A stretch of 64,000 nt of DNA from an uncultured Cohaesibacter sp. (GCF_963676485.1 NZ_OY781114.1:1240001-1304000), one strand, 5' to 3'. Shown: positions 25,315-34,686, numbered from the stretch's first letter. Notes: a model not told the origin generated them from the sequence alone. A program made the numbers and translations.

Positions 25315-26283
25315 ATGTCCGATCGCGGGGTCGCCAGCGGTCGCGGGGAGGATTTGTCTGTCGCAAGCCGGCAGACCAGATCCGGGAAAGGTGTTACCGC
25401 ATCTTTTCCCATTCTGACGCGCACCGATTTTTCAAAGTCAACATTCCTCATAGAAATCGAGCATCCAGTCATGGCAAAAGCGGCCAAACCCGGCCAGTTT
25501 GTCATTGTGATGCTGCATGAGCTTGGTGAGCGGATTCCGCTGACCATCGCGGATTTCGACCGGGAAAAGGGAACCATCACGCTTGTGGTACAAGCGGTGG
25601 GCAAATCCACCAGAGAAATGCAACTGCTCTGCAAGCCTGGCCGTGAAATCTACGCCATGCTCGGCCCTCTTGGAATTCCCAGTGACATTTCATCGAAAAC
25701 CAAAAAGGTCATCTGTGTGGGTGGCGGCCTCGGCATCGCGCCCATCTATCCGCAAGCGCGGGCCTTCAAGGAAGCGGGCGCCCATGTGATTGGCGTCTTG
25801 GGCTTCCGTTCCAGCAATCTGATGTTCTGGGAAGAGAAGTTTCGCGCCATCTGCGACGATTTCATCATCTGTACCGATGATGGATCCGCCGGTATTCACG
25901 GGCTTGTCACTCAAGGCATCGAAGCCGCTATCAAACAAAATCCGGATGTTGACGAAGTGGTCGCCATTGGCCCTCCCATCATGATGCGTGCCTGCACGGA
26001 AACCACACGCCCCTACGGCATCAAGACAATGGTGAGCCTCAACCCGATCATGGTCGATGGCACCGGCATGTGTGGTGGTTGCCGCGTGAAGGTGGGCGAA
26101 GCGATCAAGTTCGCCTGCGTGGACGGACCTGATTTTGATGGTCATCAGGTGGACTTTGATGATCTCTTCACCCGATTGCAACGCTACCGGCCCGAAGAGG
26201 CCTCCGCGATGGAACGTTATTCGGATAGTTGCCGCCGACTGGCCCTTGCGCCGGATGCAGCACCCATTGAGGGAGGCAAGTAG
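25315..26283 (+). CDS. NfnA-type ferredoxin-NAD(P)H reductase subunit
   Basis: This 322-residue flavoprotein of the ferredoxin-reductase superfamily corresponds to the NfnA/SudB small subunit. It has the FAD-binding KPGQFVIVML and IPLTIADFD segments (near 60-85), the NAD-binding GGGLGIAPIYPQA (near 138) and a [2Fe-2S] site VDGTGMCGGCRVKV plus FACVDGPDF (near 240-270). About 30 N-terminal residues are a non-conserved, basic leader; a later start is possible, but GGAGGAAA lies ideally before this ATG. It works with the adjacent NfnB, whose ATG follows the stop directly. Dihydroorotate dehydrogenase electron-transfer subunit is a related alternative, disfavoured by context. Confidence 0.87.
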   Translation: MSDRGVASGRGEDLSVASRQTRSGKGVTASFPILTRTDFSKSTFLIEIEHPVMAKAAKPGQFVIVMLHELGERIPLTIADFDREKGTITLVVQAVGKSTREMQLLCKPGREIYAMLGPLGIPSDISSKTKKVICVGGGLGIAPIYPQARAFKEAGAHVIGVLGFRSSNLMFWEEKFRAICDDFIICTDDGSAGIHGLVTQGIEAAIKQNPDVDEVVAIGPPIMMRACTETTRPYGIKTMVSLNPIMVDGTGMCGGCRVKVGEAIKFACVDGPDFDGHQVDFDDLFTRLQRYRPEEASAMERYSDSCRRLALAPDAAPIEGGK

Positions 26284-27792
26284 ATGGCTCGCAAAACCAT
26301 TCGATCCATTCCGCAACAGCGGGCTGACATGCCCGTTCAGGAGCCGGAAATCCGCGCCAAGAACTTTGATGAAGTAACGTTGGGATTTGATCTCGAAAAT
26401 GCCCTTCTGGAATGTGAGCGCTGCCTGATGTGCCCACAACCCGCCTGCATCGAGGGGTGCCCGGTCAAGATTGACATTCCGGGATTCATCTCAAGGATGC
26501 TGGAAAAGGATTTCCGCGGGGCCTATGACCATATGACCGATGCGACCCAGCTTCCCGCTGTTTGCGGCAGGGTCTGCCCACAGGAGGATCAATGCGAAGG
26601 GGTGTGCGCTGTCGGCGCCGGCACCGGCCTTGAACCGGTTGCCATCGGACGGCTTGAACGGTTCCTCGGCGACATGGCAATTAAGGAAGGGTGGCAGAAA
26701 TCCGCACAGATCGAGCCCAACCGCTTCCGGGTTGCCATCGTGGGATCTGGTCCAGCCGGAATGGCTTGTGCGGCGGATCTGGCCAAAGCCGGATGCGCCG
26801 TTACCATTTATGAGGCCTTTCATGTGCCCGGTGGTGTACTGCGCTATGGCATTCCCGAATTTCGCCTGCCCAAGAGCGTTGTGGATGCCGAGATTGCCAA
26901 CCTCAAAGCATTGGGTGTCGATATCCAATGCAACACGCTCGTCGGCCGCCTGTTCACCATTGAACAGATGCTTGATGACATGGGGTATGATGCAGTCTTT
27001 ATCGGCGTTGGTGCCGGTACTCCCCACTTCATGGATATTCCGGGAGAAAATCTCAACGGCGTACTCTCGGCCAACGAGTTGCTGACCCGCTGCAATCTGA
27101 TGCATGCGGGAGACTTCCCCAAATTCGACACCCCGCTTGGCCTTGGCAAGCGCGTGGCCGTGATCGGTTCGGGCAACACAGCCATGGACGCCATGCGCGT
27201 TTCGCTGCGGCTTGGAGCCGAGCAGGTGCATTGCATCTACCGGCGCAGCGAGACCGAGTGCCCGGCCCGCAAGGAAGAGCTGCATCACGCTCAGGAAGAA
27301 GGCATCGAGTTCCACTGGCTGACCAATCCTGTCGAGATTCTTGGTGACGCCAACAACAATGTGCGCGGCATCCGTTGCGTACAGATGGCGTTGGGGGAAC
27401 CCGACAGCTCGGGACGGCGACGCCCTGTGCCGGTTGAAGGCAGCGAATTCGACTTTGAAGCGGATACGGTGGTTTATGCCATCGGCACCTCGCCCAACCC
27501 TATTCTAGGCCAAACCTCGTCGATCGGCCTGAACAAGTGGGGCTATATCGACACGGATGACGATCTTTCAACCTCTCTTGCCGGTGTCTATGCCGGAGGG
27601 GACATCGTCACCGGAGCGGCGACCGTGATCAAGGCGATGGGCGCTGGCCGCAAGGCGGCTGACAGCATTCGCCGCTATCTGGGCCTCAGGGACACCAACG
27701 TAATTTACGAGCCGGAGAAATCCGACTTCGAGAACAGCTTGTTCGGCATCGACCTTGCGGAACATTGCTTTACCAGAATAAGACAAATTTAG
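26284..27792 (+). CDS. NfnB-type NADPH:ferredoxin oxidoreductase large subunit (GltD-like)
   Basis: This 502-residue GltD-family flavoprotein is the large partner of NfnA. The N-terminal Fe-S segment has the full cysteine pattern LECERCLMCPQPACIEGCPV (near 41-60), followed by GRVCPQEDQCEGVC (near 98). Then come the FAD motif VGSGPAGMACAADLA (near 155), a GGVLRYGIPEFRLP motif and the NADPH motif VIGSGNTAMDA (near 295). In the Nfn complex this subunit binds NADPH and the second flavin where electrons bifurcate. It begins immediately after the NfnA stop and is followed by the Kor genes. This suggests that ferredoxin reduced by Kor is recycled here. Confidence 0.9.
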   Translation: MARKTIRSIPQQRADMPVQEPEIRAKNFDEVTLGFDLENALLECERCLMCPQPACIEGCPVKIDIPGFISRMLEKDFRGAYDHMTDATQLPAVCGRVCPQEDQCEGVCAVGAGTGLEPVAIGRLERFLGDMAIKEGWQKSAQIEPNRFRVAIVGSGPAGMACAADLAKAGCAVTIYEAFHVPGGVLRYGIPEFRLPKSVVDAEIANLKALGVDIQCNTLVGRLFTIEQMLDDMGYDAVFIGVGAGTPHFMDIPGENLNGVLSANELLTRCNLMHAGDFPKFDTPLGLGKRVAVIGSGNTAMDAMRVSLRLGAEQVHCIYRRSETECPARKEELHHAQEEGIEFHWLTNPVEILGDANNNVRGIRCVQMALGEPDSSGRRRPVPVEGSEFDFEADTVVYAIGTSPNPILGQTSSIGLNKWGYIDTDDDLSTSLAGVYAGGDIVTGAATVIKAMGAGRKAADSIRRYLGLRDTNVIYEPEKSDFENSLFGIDLAEHCFTRIRQI

Positions 27793-27809
27793 CTGCCGGA
27801 GCCAAGACC

Positions 27810-29759
27810 ATGACGGAATATGGCATGCAGACTTCTCCTAAGGATGCTCCTCCCTGCGAGGAAGCGGTCGCATCGGGGAAGTATCCCGCAAGTGGACCTG
27901 CCGAAGTTATTCAGGAACATATTGTTGAAATCGTAAGTGACTCAGGGGAAGGTGCGCAAAGATGCGGACAGGCCCTTGCCTCAATCGCCGCCCGATCAGG
28001 GCACGGAATCTGGACCGTAGAGATCATCCCTGCCGAGATCCAACCGCCTCATCGCTCCATCGCGGGAGCCAGCGGAAACCGGGTGCGCATGGCCGCGCAT
28101 AAGGTCACCAACGTGGGTGACAAGGCCGATCTCGTGATTGCCTTTAACGAACAGGTGCTTTTGAGCCGCCTGAACGCCAACGAGATCAAGCCCGGGGCTA
28201 CCATTCTCATTGAAGAAATGTGGAAGCGCGACAAGGACCCCGCCGTTGCCCAGAATTATGAGAAGGTAACCGCCGAAGTCCGTGCCAAAGGCTACAAGCT
28301 GTTTGAAATTCCGATGGAGACGGAATGTCACAAATATGTTCCGGATGCGCGCAAGGGCAAGAATATGTTCGTGCTGGGCATTCTCTGCACAATCTACAGC
28401 CTTGATACGGCGCTGGCCGAAGCTCAGGTGCGGCTGACCTTTGCCAAGAAGGATCAGAAGATCGTGGATGCCAACCTCGAGCTTCTGGCAGCCGGACGGG
28501 TTTGGGCGTCGGAAAATCTCTCCATGCGCTACATGATTCCGGCAGCGCCGGTTATCAAACCGCAGATCGTGACCAATGGCAATGCTGCGCTGGCACTGGG
28601 GGTTGTCGCATCGGGCATGGAGGTCTGCTCCATGTATCCGATTACACCGGCCACCTCGGCCTCGCACTATCTCTCGACCATTTTCGAGAAGGTCGGCTGC
28701 GTGGTGCATCAGGCAGAGGATGAAATCTCGGCGGCAACCTTCGCCATCGGGGCGTCCTATGCGGGCAAATGCGCGGTGACCATCACCTCCGGCCCCGGCC
28801 TCTCGCTCAAGCAGGAAGCCATCGGCCTTGCCGTAATGACCGAGATTCCACTGGTTGTTATCGATGTGCAACGCGGTGGGCCTTCCACTGGTCTACCAAC
28901 CAAGGTTGAGCAAGGCGACATGATGGCCGCAATGTTCGGAAGCCATGGCGATGCCCCCAAGGTGGTCATGGCGGTGGATTCCATCGAGGACTGCTTCTAT
29001 TCGGTCATCACAGCACGCAAGATCGCCGAGACCTTCAACATGGTCGTGGTTATCCTCTCGGATGCGGCACTATCAACGGCGCAACAGCCATTTGACCGGC
29101 CGGAATTCAACGCCGACTGGCTCGCCCCTCCGGTCAACCAGTCTGCAGTGCCTGAAGATGCGCACCCCTATGACTGGGACGAACGCACAGGGATTGCGAC
29201 CCGCTTCATCCCCGGCCAGCCAAACGGCATGCATTGCCTGACCGGCCTTGCCCATGACCGGGACAGTCATGTGGCCTATGACCCTCAGATCAACGAGGAA
29301 GGCCTTTTGAACCGCAGCCGCAAACTGGCTGCATTGCAGAAGACGCTGCGTCTGGCGCCCGTCTATGGAGATGAGGAAGGTGATCTGCTGCTCATCGGCT
29401 GGGGCAGTACCCGCGGTGCCATTGAAGAAGCCGTCAAGATCATGCGGGCCAAAGGCCATAAGGTCTCCTCGCTGCATCTGAAATTCATCCAACCGATGGC
29501 GTCTGGGATTGATGCCGTCATGAAGCGCTTTGGCAAGGTCATGACTATCGAGAATAACTGGAATGATCCCCAAAGCGATCCGCTGATCGATCCGTCAAAC
29601 CGGCGCTATTCCCATTTGGCGATGCTGTTGCGCTCGCGCTGGCTGGTGGATGTGGATTGCTGGGGCAACGCCCGCGGCCAGCCGCTCAAGCCAGCTGAAA
29701 TCATAGAGGCTGCAATGGCCAAGCTCGACGACAACCAGCAACCGGCGGGAGGGCAATGA
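27810..29759 (+). CDS. 2-oxoacid:ferredoxin oxidoreductase, fused gamma-alpha subunit (KorA type)
   Basis: This 649-residue protein has a gamma domain (about residues 30-215) followed by an alpha domain. The alpha domain shows ASGMEVCSMYPITPATSASH, TSGPGLSLKQEAIGLAVM and RGGPSTGLPTKVEQGD, all hallmarks of the two-subunit OFOR class. With KorB it converts a 2-oxoacid plus CoA to acyl-CoA and reduced ferredoxin. ATG 27810 (GGAG before it) is preferred; an earlier in-frame codon would overlap nfnB. It lies one base before korB. The substrate (2-oxoglutarate, pyruvate or a branched-chain oxoacid) is not decided by sequence alone. Confidence 0.9.
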   Translation: MTEYGMQTSPKDAPPCEEAVASGKYPASGPAEVIQEHIVEIVSDSGEGAQRCGQALASIAARSGHGIWTVEIIPAEIQPPHRSIAGASGNRVRMAAHKVTNVGDKADLVIAFNEQVLLSRLNANEIKPGATILIEEMWKRDKDPAVAQNYEKVTAEVRAKGYKLFEIPMETECHKYVPDARKGKNMFVLGILCTIYSLDTALAEAQVRLTFAKKDQKIVDANLELLAAGRVWASENLSMRYMIPAAPVIKPQIVTNGNAALALGVVASGMEVCSMYPITPATSASHYLSTIFEKVGCVVHQAEDEISAATFAIGASYAGKCAVTITSGPGLSLKQEAIGLAVMTEIPLVVIDVQRGGPSTGLPTKVEQGDMMAAMFGSHGDAPKVVMAVDSIEDCFYSVITARKIAETFNMVVVILSDAALSTAQQPFDRPEFNADWLAPPVNQSAVPEDAHPYDWDERTGIATRFIPGQPNGMHCLTGLAHDRDSHVAYDPQINEEGLLNRSRKLAALQKTLRLAPVYGDEEGDLLLIGWGSTRGAIEEAVKIMRAKGHKVSSLHLKFIQPMASGIDAVMKRFGKVMTIENNWNDPQSDPLIDPSNRRYSHLAMLLRSRWLVDVDCWGNARGQPLKPAEIIEAAMAKLDDNQQPAGGQ

Positions 29760-29760
29760 G

Positions 29761-30753
29761 ATGACTGCTTCCATGAGCCAATGTCTGATGCAGATGGTGC
29801 AAACCGACTATCAGATTGCCGATTATCAAAGCGATATCACGCCACGCTGGTGCACAGGCTGCGGCGATAACGCCATTCTCACCGCCATGCAGCGTCTGTG
29901 CCGGGATGAACAGCTACCGCCTGAAAAGACCGTTTGTGTCTCGGGCATCGGCTGCGCATCCCGCCTGCCTCATTACATGAATGCCTATGGCTTTCACGGC
30001 ATCCATGGGCGTGCCCTGCCGATTGCCGAGGGGATCAAGATCCGCAGGCCGGATCTCAGTGTCTTCGTTACCACGGGCGATGGGGATTGCTGCTCCATCG
30101 GAGCGGCCCACTGGCTGCATGCGGTGCGCTACAACATGAATATGACGATGCTGCTGCATGACAATAATGTCTATGGCCTCACCAAGAAACAGGCGTCGCC
30201 AACCTCCCCCAAGGGATTGAAGAGCAACACCACCCCCTTCGGGGCCACGCTCAATCCGCTCAATCCCTTGAGCGTCACGCTGGGTATCTCCAACGTTTCC
30301 TTTGTGGCGCAGGTGCCGGACTGGATTCCCGAATTGCTCTATGATGTGCTTTCCAAGGCCTATCACCACAAGGGCTTTTCCTTCATTCGTATCCTGCAGC
30401 GCTGCCCGAACTTCATGAACCATCATTTCGACGCCGCCGTGCAGGACCCTCTGCGAGTGCGGATGCTGACCCATGCGGATGGTTTGCGGCTGAAACCGGA
30501 ATTGTCCCGCATCTACAAGAATCAGGAGACCCACGATCCGCTTGATCTCAATCGGGCGCAGGCTCTTGCCATGCTGGATGAGGAAATTCCGGTGGGCGTG
30601 CTCTATTCCAATCCGGATGTGCCTTGCTATGACGAATTGCGCAAAGGCAAGCGCCCGAGCACGCCACAACTGGTGGAAACTGTTCTCAACGAAGAATTCG
30701 ACAAGGTCGGCATTTGGCCCGAAGGCCAGCAAACGACCTCAACCGGGGAGTGA
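29761..30753 (+). CDS. 2-oxoacid:ferredoxin oxidoreductase beta subunit (KorB type)
   Basis: This 330-residue TPP-binding beta subunit shows PRWCTGCGDNAILTAM (near 30), SGIGCASRLPHYMN (near 61), the TPP/Mg2+ motif TTGDGDCCSIGAAHW (near 103) and the matching Asn loop HDNNVYGLTKKQASPTS (near 137). Two cysteines of the first motif plus another pair with later Cys residues to hold a [4Fe-4S] cluster in this class. It completes a two-subunit OFOR with the upstream KorA. Unlike the next gene product, all TPP residues are intact. Its gene ends six bases before the next ATG. Confidence 0.92.
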   Translation: MTASMSQCLMQMVQTDYQIADYQSDITPRWCTGCGDNAILTAMQRLCRDEQLPPEKTVCVSGIGCASRLPHYMNAYGFHGIHGRALPIAEGIKIRRPDLSVFVTTGDGDCCSIGAAHWLHAVRYNMNMTMLLHDNNVYGLTKKQASPTSPKGLKSNTTPFGATLNPLNPLSVTLGISNVSFVAQVPDWIPELLYDVLSKAYHHKGFSFIRILQRCPNFMNHHFDAAVQDPLRVRMLTHADGLRLKPELSRIYKNQETHDPLDLNRAQALAMLDEEIPVGVLYSNPDVPCYDELRKGKRPSTPQLVETVLNEEFDKVGIWPEGQQTTSTGE

Positions 30754-30759
30754 CCGATC

Positions 30760-32994
30760 ATGCAGGTGGCTCAAATTTCAACGGCCCCTCAGGGTCTGGG
30801 CACTGACGCTTCCATGGAGGATGCCGCATTGACGGGCCTTCGTCCGGCGCTCTTTGCCCGCTACAACGCGCTCGACAGCTTGCGCTATGACTACCCTCTT
30901 GTCCTCATCGAGGGAGAAGAGGTGGAAAAACCGCTTATGCCGCTATGTCACATCGTGGACGAAGCCCTGCGGCTGGTGGCCCCACAAGGACCGGATGGAG
31001 AGGACCTGCGCCAACAGGTTTTGCGCCTTGAACAGCGCATGCGCGACAAGGTGGCAGCGGGAGCGGAAGAAAAGCTCTCCGAGCTTTGGCGTATCAGTGA
31101 AGCGGAGCTCGTGGCAGAATGCGGCCAGTCGGCATTTGGCCCTCTTGATCAGTCTCTGGATAGAGCAAGGCAGGCCATCACTCTGGATGGTCGGGTTATC
31201 GGCTGCACCGAGGCAACACCGGGCAAGGTTCTGGCGCATGTCTGGCAATCCATGCATCTGGCACGGGCCCGCAAGTTCCGCTACAAGGTCGACCGGCTTG
31301 TGCTCCGGCTCAATGACATTCTGAAGTCGGATCATATCAAGTCTGATGAGGCCCATAGCCCTGAAGCCCTAGCCAAATCCATGGGGCTGGATGGCGATAA
31401 ATCCATCGACTTCAGTGCCCTGTCAAACATCCTGCATCGTGCCCGCCCAGAAGACCGACTACCAGCCGACAGGGTGGCCCGCATCAAGCATGTGTTGCAG
31501 GTTCTTCAGACACAGGCCTTCTTCGGACCGGGCCGGGCGACCTATAGCTATCCGGACAAGGCGGTGTGTTATAGCTATGTGTTCAAAAGCTGCACAGATG
31601 CGCTGGATGCCTATCGGGATCGGCTGCCAAGCGTCATTGAGTTCACCAAGGCTCTGGCAATTGCGGAAATGGAAGTGGAGAATAAATATGTTCCCGACTT
31701 GCATGATGCGGTCTTTGCCAGTTTCGATGAGAGCGATCTGACTGAGGAGCAGATGGCCTTCCTGCCACCTGCCATGATCTTCCTCAGAGACGGGGAGACG
31801 GCTTCCTCCGAGATCGCCCGTGCCTATGAAGCACTTGCCTGCGGATTGCCCATCAAGGTGATGATCCAGGTGGATGACATTCTCGGGCCGACATCTCTGG
31901 AACCACCGATCAACTCTTTCGGTGCGGGCACTACACGGCTCGCCTCCATGGCCATGGGCATCAACAATGCCTTTGTGGTTCAGGGCTCCAGCGCGCATAT
32001 GGCCCGCATGCAGGATGATATGGTCCGCGCCATGCATTATGGTGGCCCGGCCATGTTCAGCATCTATTCGGGTGCGACCAAAAGCGTTCCGGGCGTGCCA
32101 GCCTATATTCTGGCAGCGGCAGCAACCGAAGCCCGCCTGTTCCCGAATTTCTCCTACGATCCGTCAGCTGGCGCCGATTTGGCCAGCCGGTTCGATCTGT
32201 CGGCCAATCCCCAGATGGAGAAGGACTGGCCCGACCATGCCCTTCGCTATGAAGACCCGACAGGCGTGCGCAAGGAAGAAACCGTGCGCTTTACGTTCGG
32301 GGATTTCGCTCTGGCGGATACCCGCTACCACCGCTTCTGCGAGGCGGTTGGGCGCAAGAACTGGAGCGGCGATATGGTGCCGTTCGAGGAGTGGTTGGAA
32401 ACATCCGGAGCAAGTGACGATATCAAACGCGCCTATTTACAGGGCGTTGACCGGCAAGACGCCCTGATGCGCATCGTGGTTGATGACAAGATCGTTGTCG
32501 CTGCCCGGCGGTGCAAAGACGCATGGAACCGCTTGCAGGAGCTGGCAGGCATCAACAATTCCCATGTGCTGGCCCAAATGGCCGAGGAACGGCGCAAACG
32601 GGAAGCGCTGCTTGCAGAGCTTTCCAGCGAAGCGGCGGGCCCTGTCGTTGCCGAGCCAGTTGAGCCGGTTGCAGAGACCCCTCAACCACCAGCTGAGCCC
32701 CAGGCTGATTCTCAAGACAATGACGGTGCTACCGCTGAAGTGCTTGAGGATATGCCATGGATCGAAACACCCCGTTGCACAACCTGCAACGAGTGTCGTC
32801 AGATCAATGATCAGTTGTTTGGCTATAATGAAAATATGCAGGCCTTCATCGCAGATCCCGACGCAGGCACCTATCGCCAGTTGGTGGAAGCAGCAGAAGG
32901 CTGTCAGGTCAGCATCATCCATCCGGGCCAACCTCGTAACCCGAGTGAACCGGATCTGGACGATCTGATGGAACGGGCCAAGCCGTTTCTCTAG
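30760..32994 (+). CDS. Uncharacterised TPP-domain-like protein with C-terminal ferredoxin (catalytically degenerate PFOR beta paralogue)
   Basis: This 744-residue protein is not a family I can name. Residues about 290-610 line up with the TPP domain and following extension of the long PFOR in this window: EFTKALAIAEMEVENKY against DFKAMRLAKLELANAY, LPIKVMI against TPVKVMV, and DPSAGADLASRF against DPKAGETLAERF. The TPP motif GDG has become RDG and the NSGVYSN loop has become VDDILGP, so TPP catalysis is unlikely. A Pro/Glu-rich linker (about 625-668) leads to a [4Fe-4S] ferredoxin-like motif CTTCNEC (near 673) with a later Cys near 715. Residues 1-285 match nothing recognised. It ends the Nfn-Kor operon, six bases after korB. 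An electron-transfer adaptor for KorAB is the best guess. Confidence 0.7.
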   Translation: MQVAQISTAPQGLGTDASMEDAALTGLRPALFARYNALDSLRYDYPLVLIEGEEVEKPLMPLCHIVDEALRLVAPQGPDGEDLRQQVLRLEQRMRDKVAAGAEEKLSELWRISEAELVAECGQSAFGPLDQSLDRARQAITLDGRVIGCTEATPGKVLAHVWQSMHLARARKFRYKVDRLVLRLNDILKSDHIKSDEAHSPEALAKSMGLDGDKSIDFSALSNILHRARPEDRLPADRVARIKHVLQVLQTQAFFGPGRATYSYPDKAVCYSYVFKSCTDALDAYRDRLPSVIEFTKALAIAEMEVENKYVPDLHDAVFASFDESDLTEEQMAFLPPAMIFLRDGETASSEIARAYEALACGLPIKVMIQVDDILGPTSLEPPINSFGAGTTRLASMAMGINNAFVVQGSSAHMARMQDDMVRAMHYGGPAMFSIYSGATKSVPGVPAYILAAAATEARLFPNFSYDPSAGADLASRFDLSANPQMEKDWPDHALRYEDPTGVRKEETVRFTFGDFALADTRYHRFCEAVGRKNWSGDMVPFEEWLETSGASDDIKRAYLQGVDRQDALMRIVVDDKIVVAARRCKDAWNRLQELAGINNSHVLAQMAEERRKREALLAELSSEAAGPVVAEPVEPVAETPQPPAEPQADSQDNDGATAEVLEDMPWIETPRCTTCNECRQINDQLFGYNENMQAFIADPDAGTYRQLVEAAEGCQVSIIHPGQPRNPSEPDLDDLMERAKPFL

Positions 32995-33011
32995 ACTGAA
33001 TGCATGGATCG

Positions 33012-33029
33012 GTCGGGGACATCCCCGAC
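33012..33029. terminator. Hairpin after the Kor operon
   Basis: The perfect stem GTCGGGG-ACAT-CCCCGAC is 17 bases past the operon stop. It lacks a T-run, so it may stabilise the 3' end or act with Rho. Confidence 0.45.
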
Positions 33030-33100
33030 TGATGCCTTATCAAAGGCGCTCCGCTTGGGCCAAGCCTTCACAAAGCGCAAAAAGAGCGGACCGACGCAGC

Positions 33101-33598
33101 CTACATGAGCAGGCTGTTGCCGCGCCAATCCTTAGAGGGTCGGCGGATATGGGCATCGGTCAACACATTGACAAACCGCTCCAGATCGCACGAATTGCTG
33201 TCTGACCCATCATCATATCTGACAGAATGCATGGTGATGGTCGACACATCGCCGATCAGGTTCAGACCAAAGCGCGCATCAAGATCAAGATGCCTGAAAG
33301 CCATCTCGAGCCGTAGCGTGGGTGGTGTGGACCAATCCAGTTGCGTCGTGGCTTCGCCGCGATAGAAAAGGGTATTGGCCTTGAGGAATAATTCCGAGGA
33401 CGATGCAACGATATCGCTGATATTGGCATGAGAATCCGTAAAAACATACGAAATCAAATGCGCTGCATCGACCAGTCTAAGCTCGGTGATGACATCTTTC
33501 ATCGCCCAAAGCATGGCATGCTCATAAACGTCTTTGCAATCAGCTGTTGCAAGAGGCTTTCGACTAATCATGGTCGATTTCCGGGAAGCTTTGTTCAT
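33101..33598 (-). CDS. Hypothetical protein at end of the motA-flhB operon
   Basis: This 165-residue protein is of unknown function. It has no membrane segment or known motif. It is acidic with alternating hydrophobic segments and is probably a folded soluble protein. Its ATG lies two bases after the flhB stop, so it is probably translated with the flagellar switch and export genes. A second ATG (33571) would give a shorter form. Composition resembles its neighbours. A role in flagellar assembly is suggested only by position. Confidence 0.6.
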   Translation of the reverse strand: MNKASRKSTMISRKPLATADCKDVYEHAMLWAMKDVITELRLVDAAHLISYVFTDSHANISDIVASSSELFLKANTLFYRGEATTQLDWSTPPTLRLEMAFRHLDLDARFGLNLIGDVSTITMHSVRYDDGSDSNSCDLERFVNVLTDAHIRRPSKDWRGNSLLM

Positions 33599-33600
33599 TC

Positions 33601-34686
33601 TTAGCCCGAAGCTGTTTTGTAATTCGAGCCGTCGGCAGAATACACATAGTATAGAATTTCTGCAACTACTCGGAAAAACTGTGGTGGTATAGGCAAATCG
33701 ACTTCACTTTCGGCAAACAATGCCCGCGCCAGAGGCACATTTTCGATCACCGGAATGTCATTTTCTTCTGCGATTTGACGGATTTTCAGCGCGATAAGGT
33801 CTTGTCCTTTTGCTACGACAACCGGAGCCTTGTCTACGCTATGCTCATAGCGCAGCGCAACGGAAAAGTGCGTCGGGTTGGCAATGACAACATTGGCCTG
33901 AGGCACAGAGGCAATCATTCGGTTGCGCGCCCGGTCTCTGGCCAGCGAGCGCATGCGCCCCTTGACCATAGGGTCACCCTCGGATTGCTTGATTTCATCT
34001 TTCACTTCTTTCGGACTCATGCGCAGATCCCGGCGCCATTTCCCCCTCACCCAAAGGACATCGAGCAGAACCAGCGAGATTGTTGCGACACAAACACCCG
34101 AGACAAGTCGAATGGTAATACTGAGAAGTTCTTCTGGCAGCAAGGTAGGATCTGTAAACATGGTATTCACCAGAACCTGTCGGTAGCTTGATATGAGAAT
34201 GCCGAGAACGACGGCAAGCATGGCAAGCTTTGCAAGAGCCTTGAGAAATTCAACCCATCCTTGGGCGCCAAACATGCGCGAAAAGCCTTTGCCAATCGAC
34301 AATTTGGATAGATCGGGGCGCAGGCGCTCAAACGAAATTTGCGGGGGATGCTGAACCCAGGTCGCAGCAAGTCCGAAGAGGAACAAGATGGAAATGGGTA
34401 CGACCAGAAATTTGGCCACTTCCATTCCAACAGCTGAGCCCAACTGAGCAAATTGTGCTTCGTTTCCAAGACGAATTTCTCCTATTCCATCAAGTATACG
34501 TGACATGGTTGTGGATAGCGATGCTACTTGTGTTTTCAGTGCAAATGCCAGAATGACCAGAATTCCGAGAAAGGTGGCAAAGGCATTCACCTCTTTGGAG
34601 AGGGGCAGATTCCCCTTTTCAATCGCGTCTCTTATCTTTTTCTCTGTTGGCTCTTCTGTCTTGCTGTCCTTATTCTCGTCTGACAT
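33601..34686 (-). CDS. flhB: Flagellar export apparatus protein FlhB
   Basis: This 361-residue inner-membrane export gate component switches export from hook to filament substrates. Four membrane helices lie within about residues 32-210. The C-terminal domain contains the autocleavage motif NPTH (residues 270-273), followed by the typical KGQDLIALKIRQIAEENDIP and RALFAESEVDLPIP segments. A Lys/Glu-rich N-terminal start (EEPTEKKIRDAIEKGNLP) is family-typical. It is expected to be cleaved between Asn270 and Pro271. It is downstream of fliG in the minus-strand operon; only about 40 bases separate them. Confidence 0.97.
   Translation of the reverse strand: MSDENKDSKTEEPTEKKIRDAIEKGNLPLSKEVNAFATFLGILVILAFALKTQVASLSTTMSRILDGIGEIRLGNEAQFAQLGSAVGMEVAKFLVVPISILFLFGLAATWVQHPPQISFERLRPDLSKLSIGKGFSRMFGAQGWVEFLKALAKLAMLAVVLGILISSYRQVLVNTMFTDPTLLPEELLSITIRLVSGVCVATISLVLLDVLWVRGKWRRDLRMSPKEVKDEIKQSEGDPMVKGRMRSLARDRARNRMIASVPQANVVIANPTHFSVALRYEHSVDKAPVVVAKGQDLIALKIRQIAEENDIPVIENVPLARALFAESEVDLPIPPQFFRVVAEILYYVYSADGSNYKTASG

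Noticed and set aside
27765-27809. Longer start for KorA overlapping nfnB
   Set aside because: The extra 15 residues overlap the preceding gene in another frame and have no ribosome-binding site, whereas ATG 27810 does.
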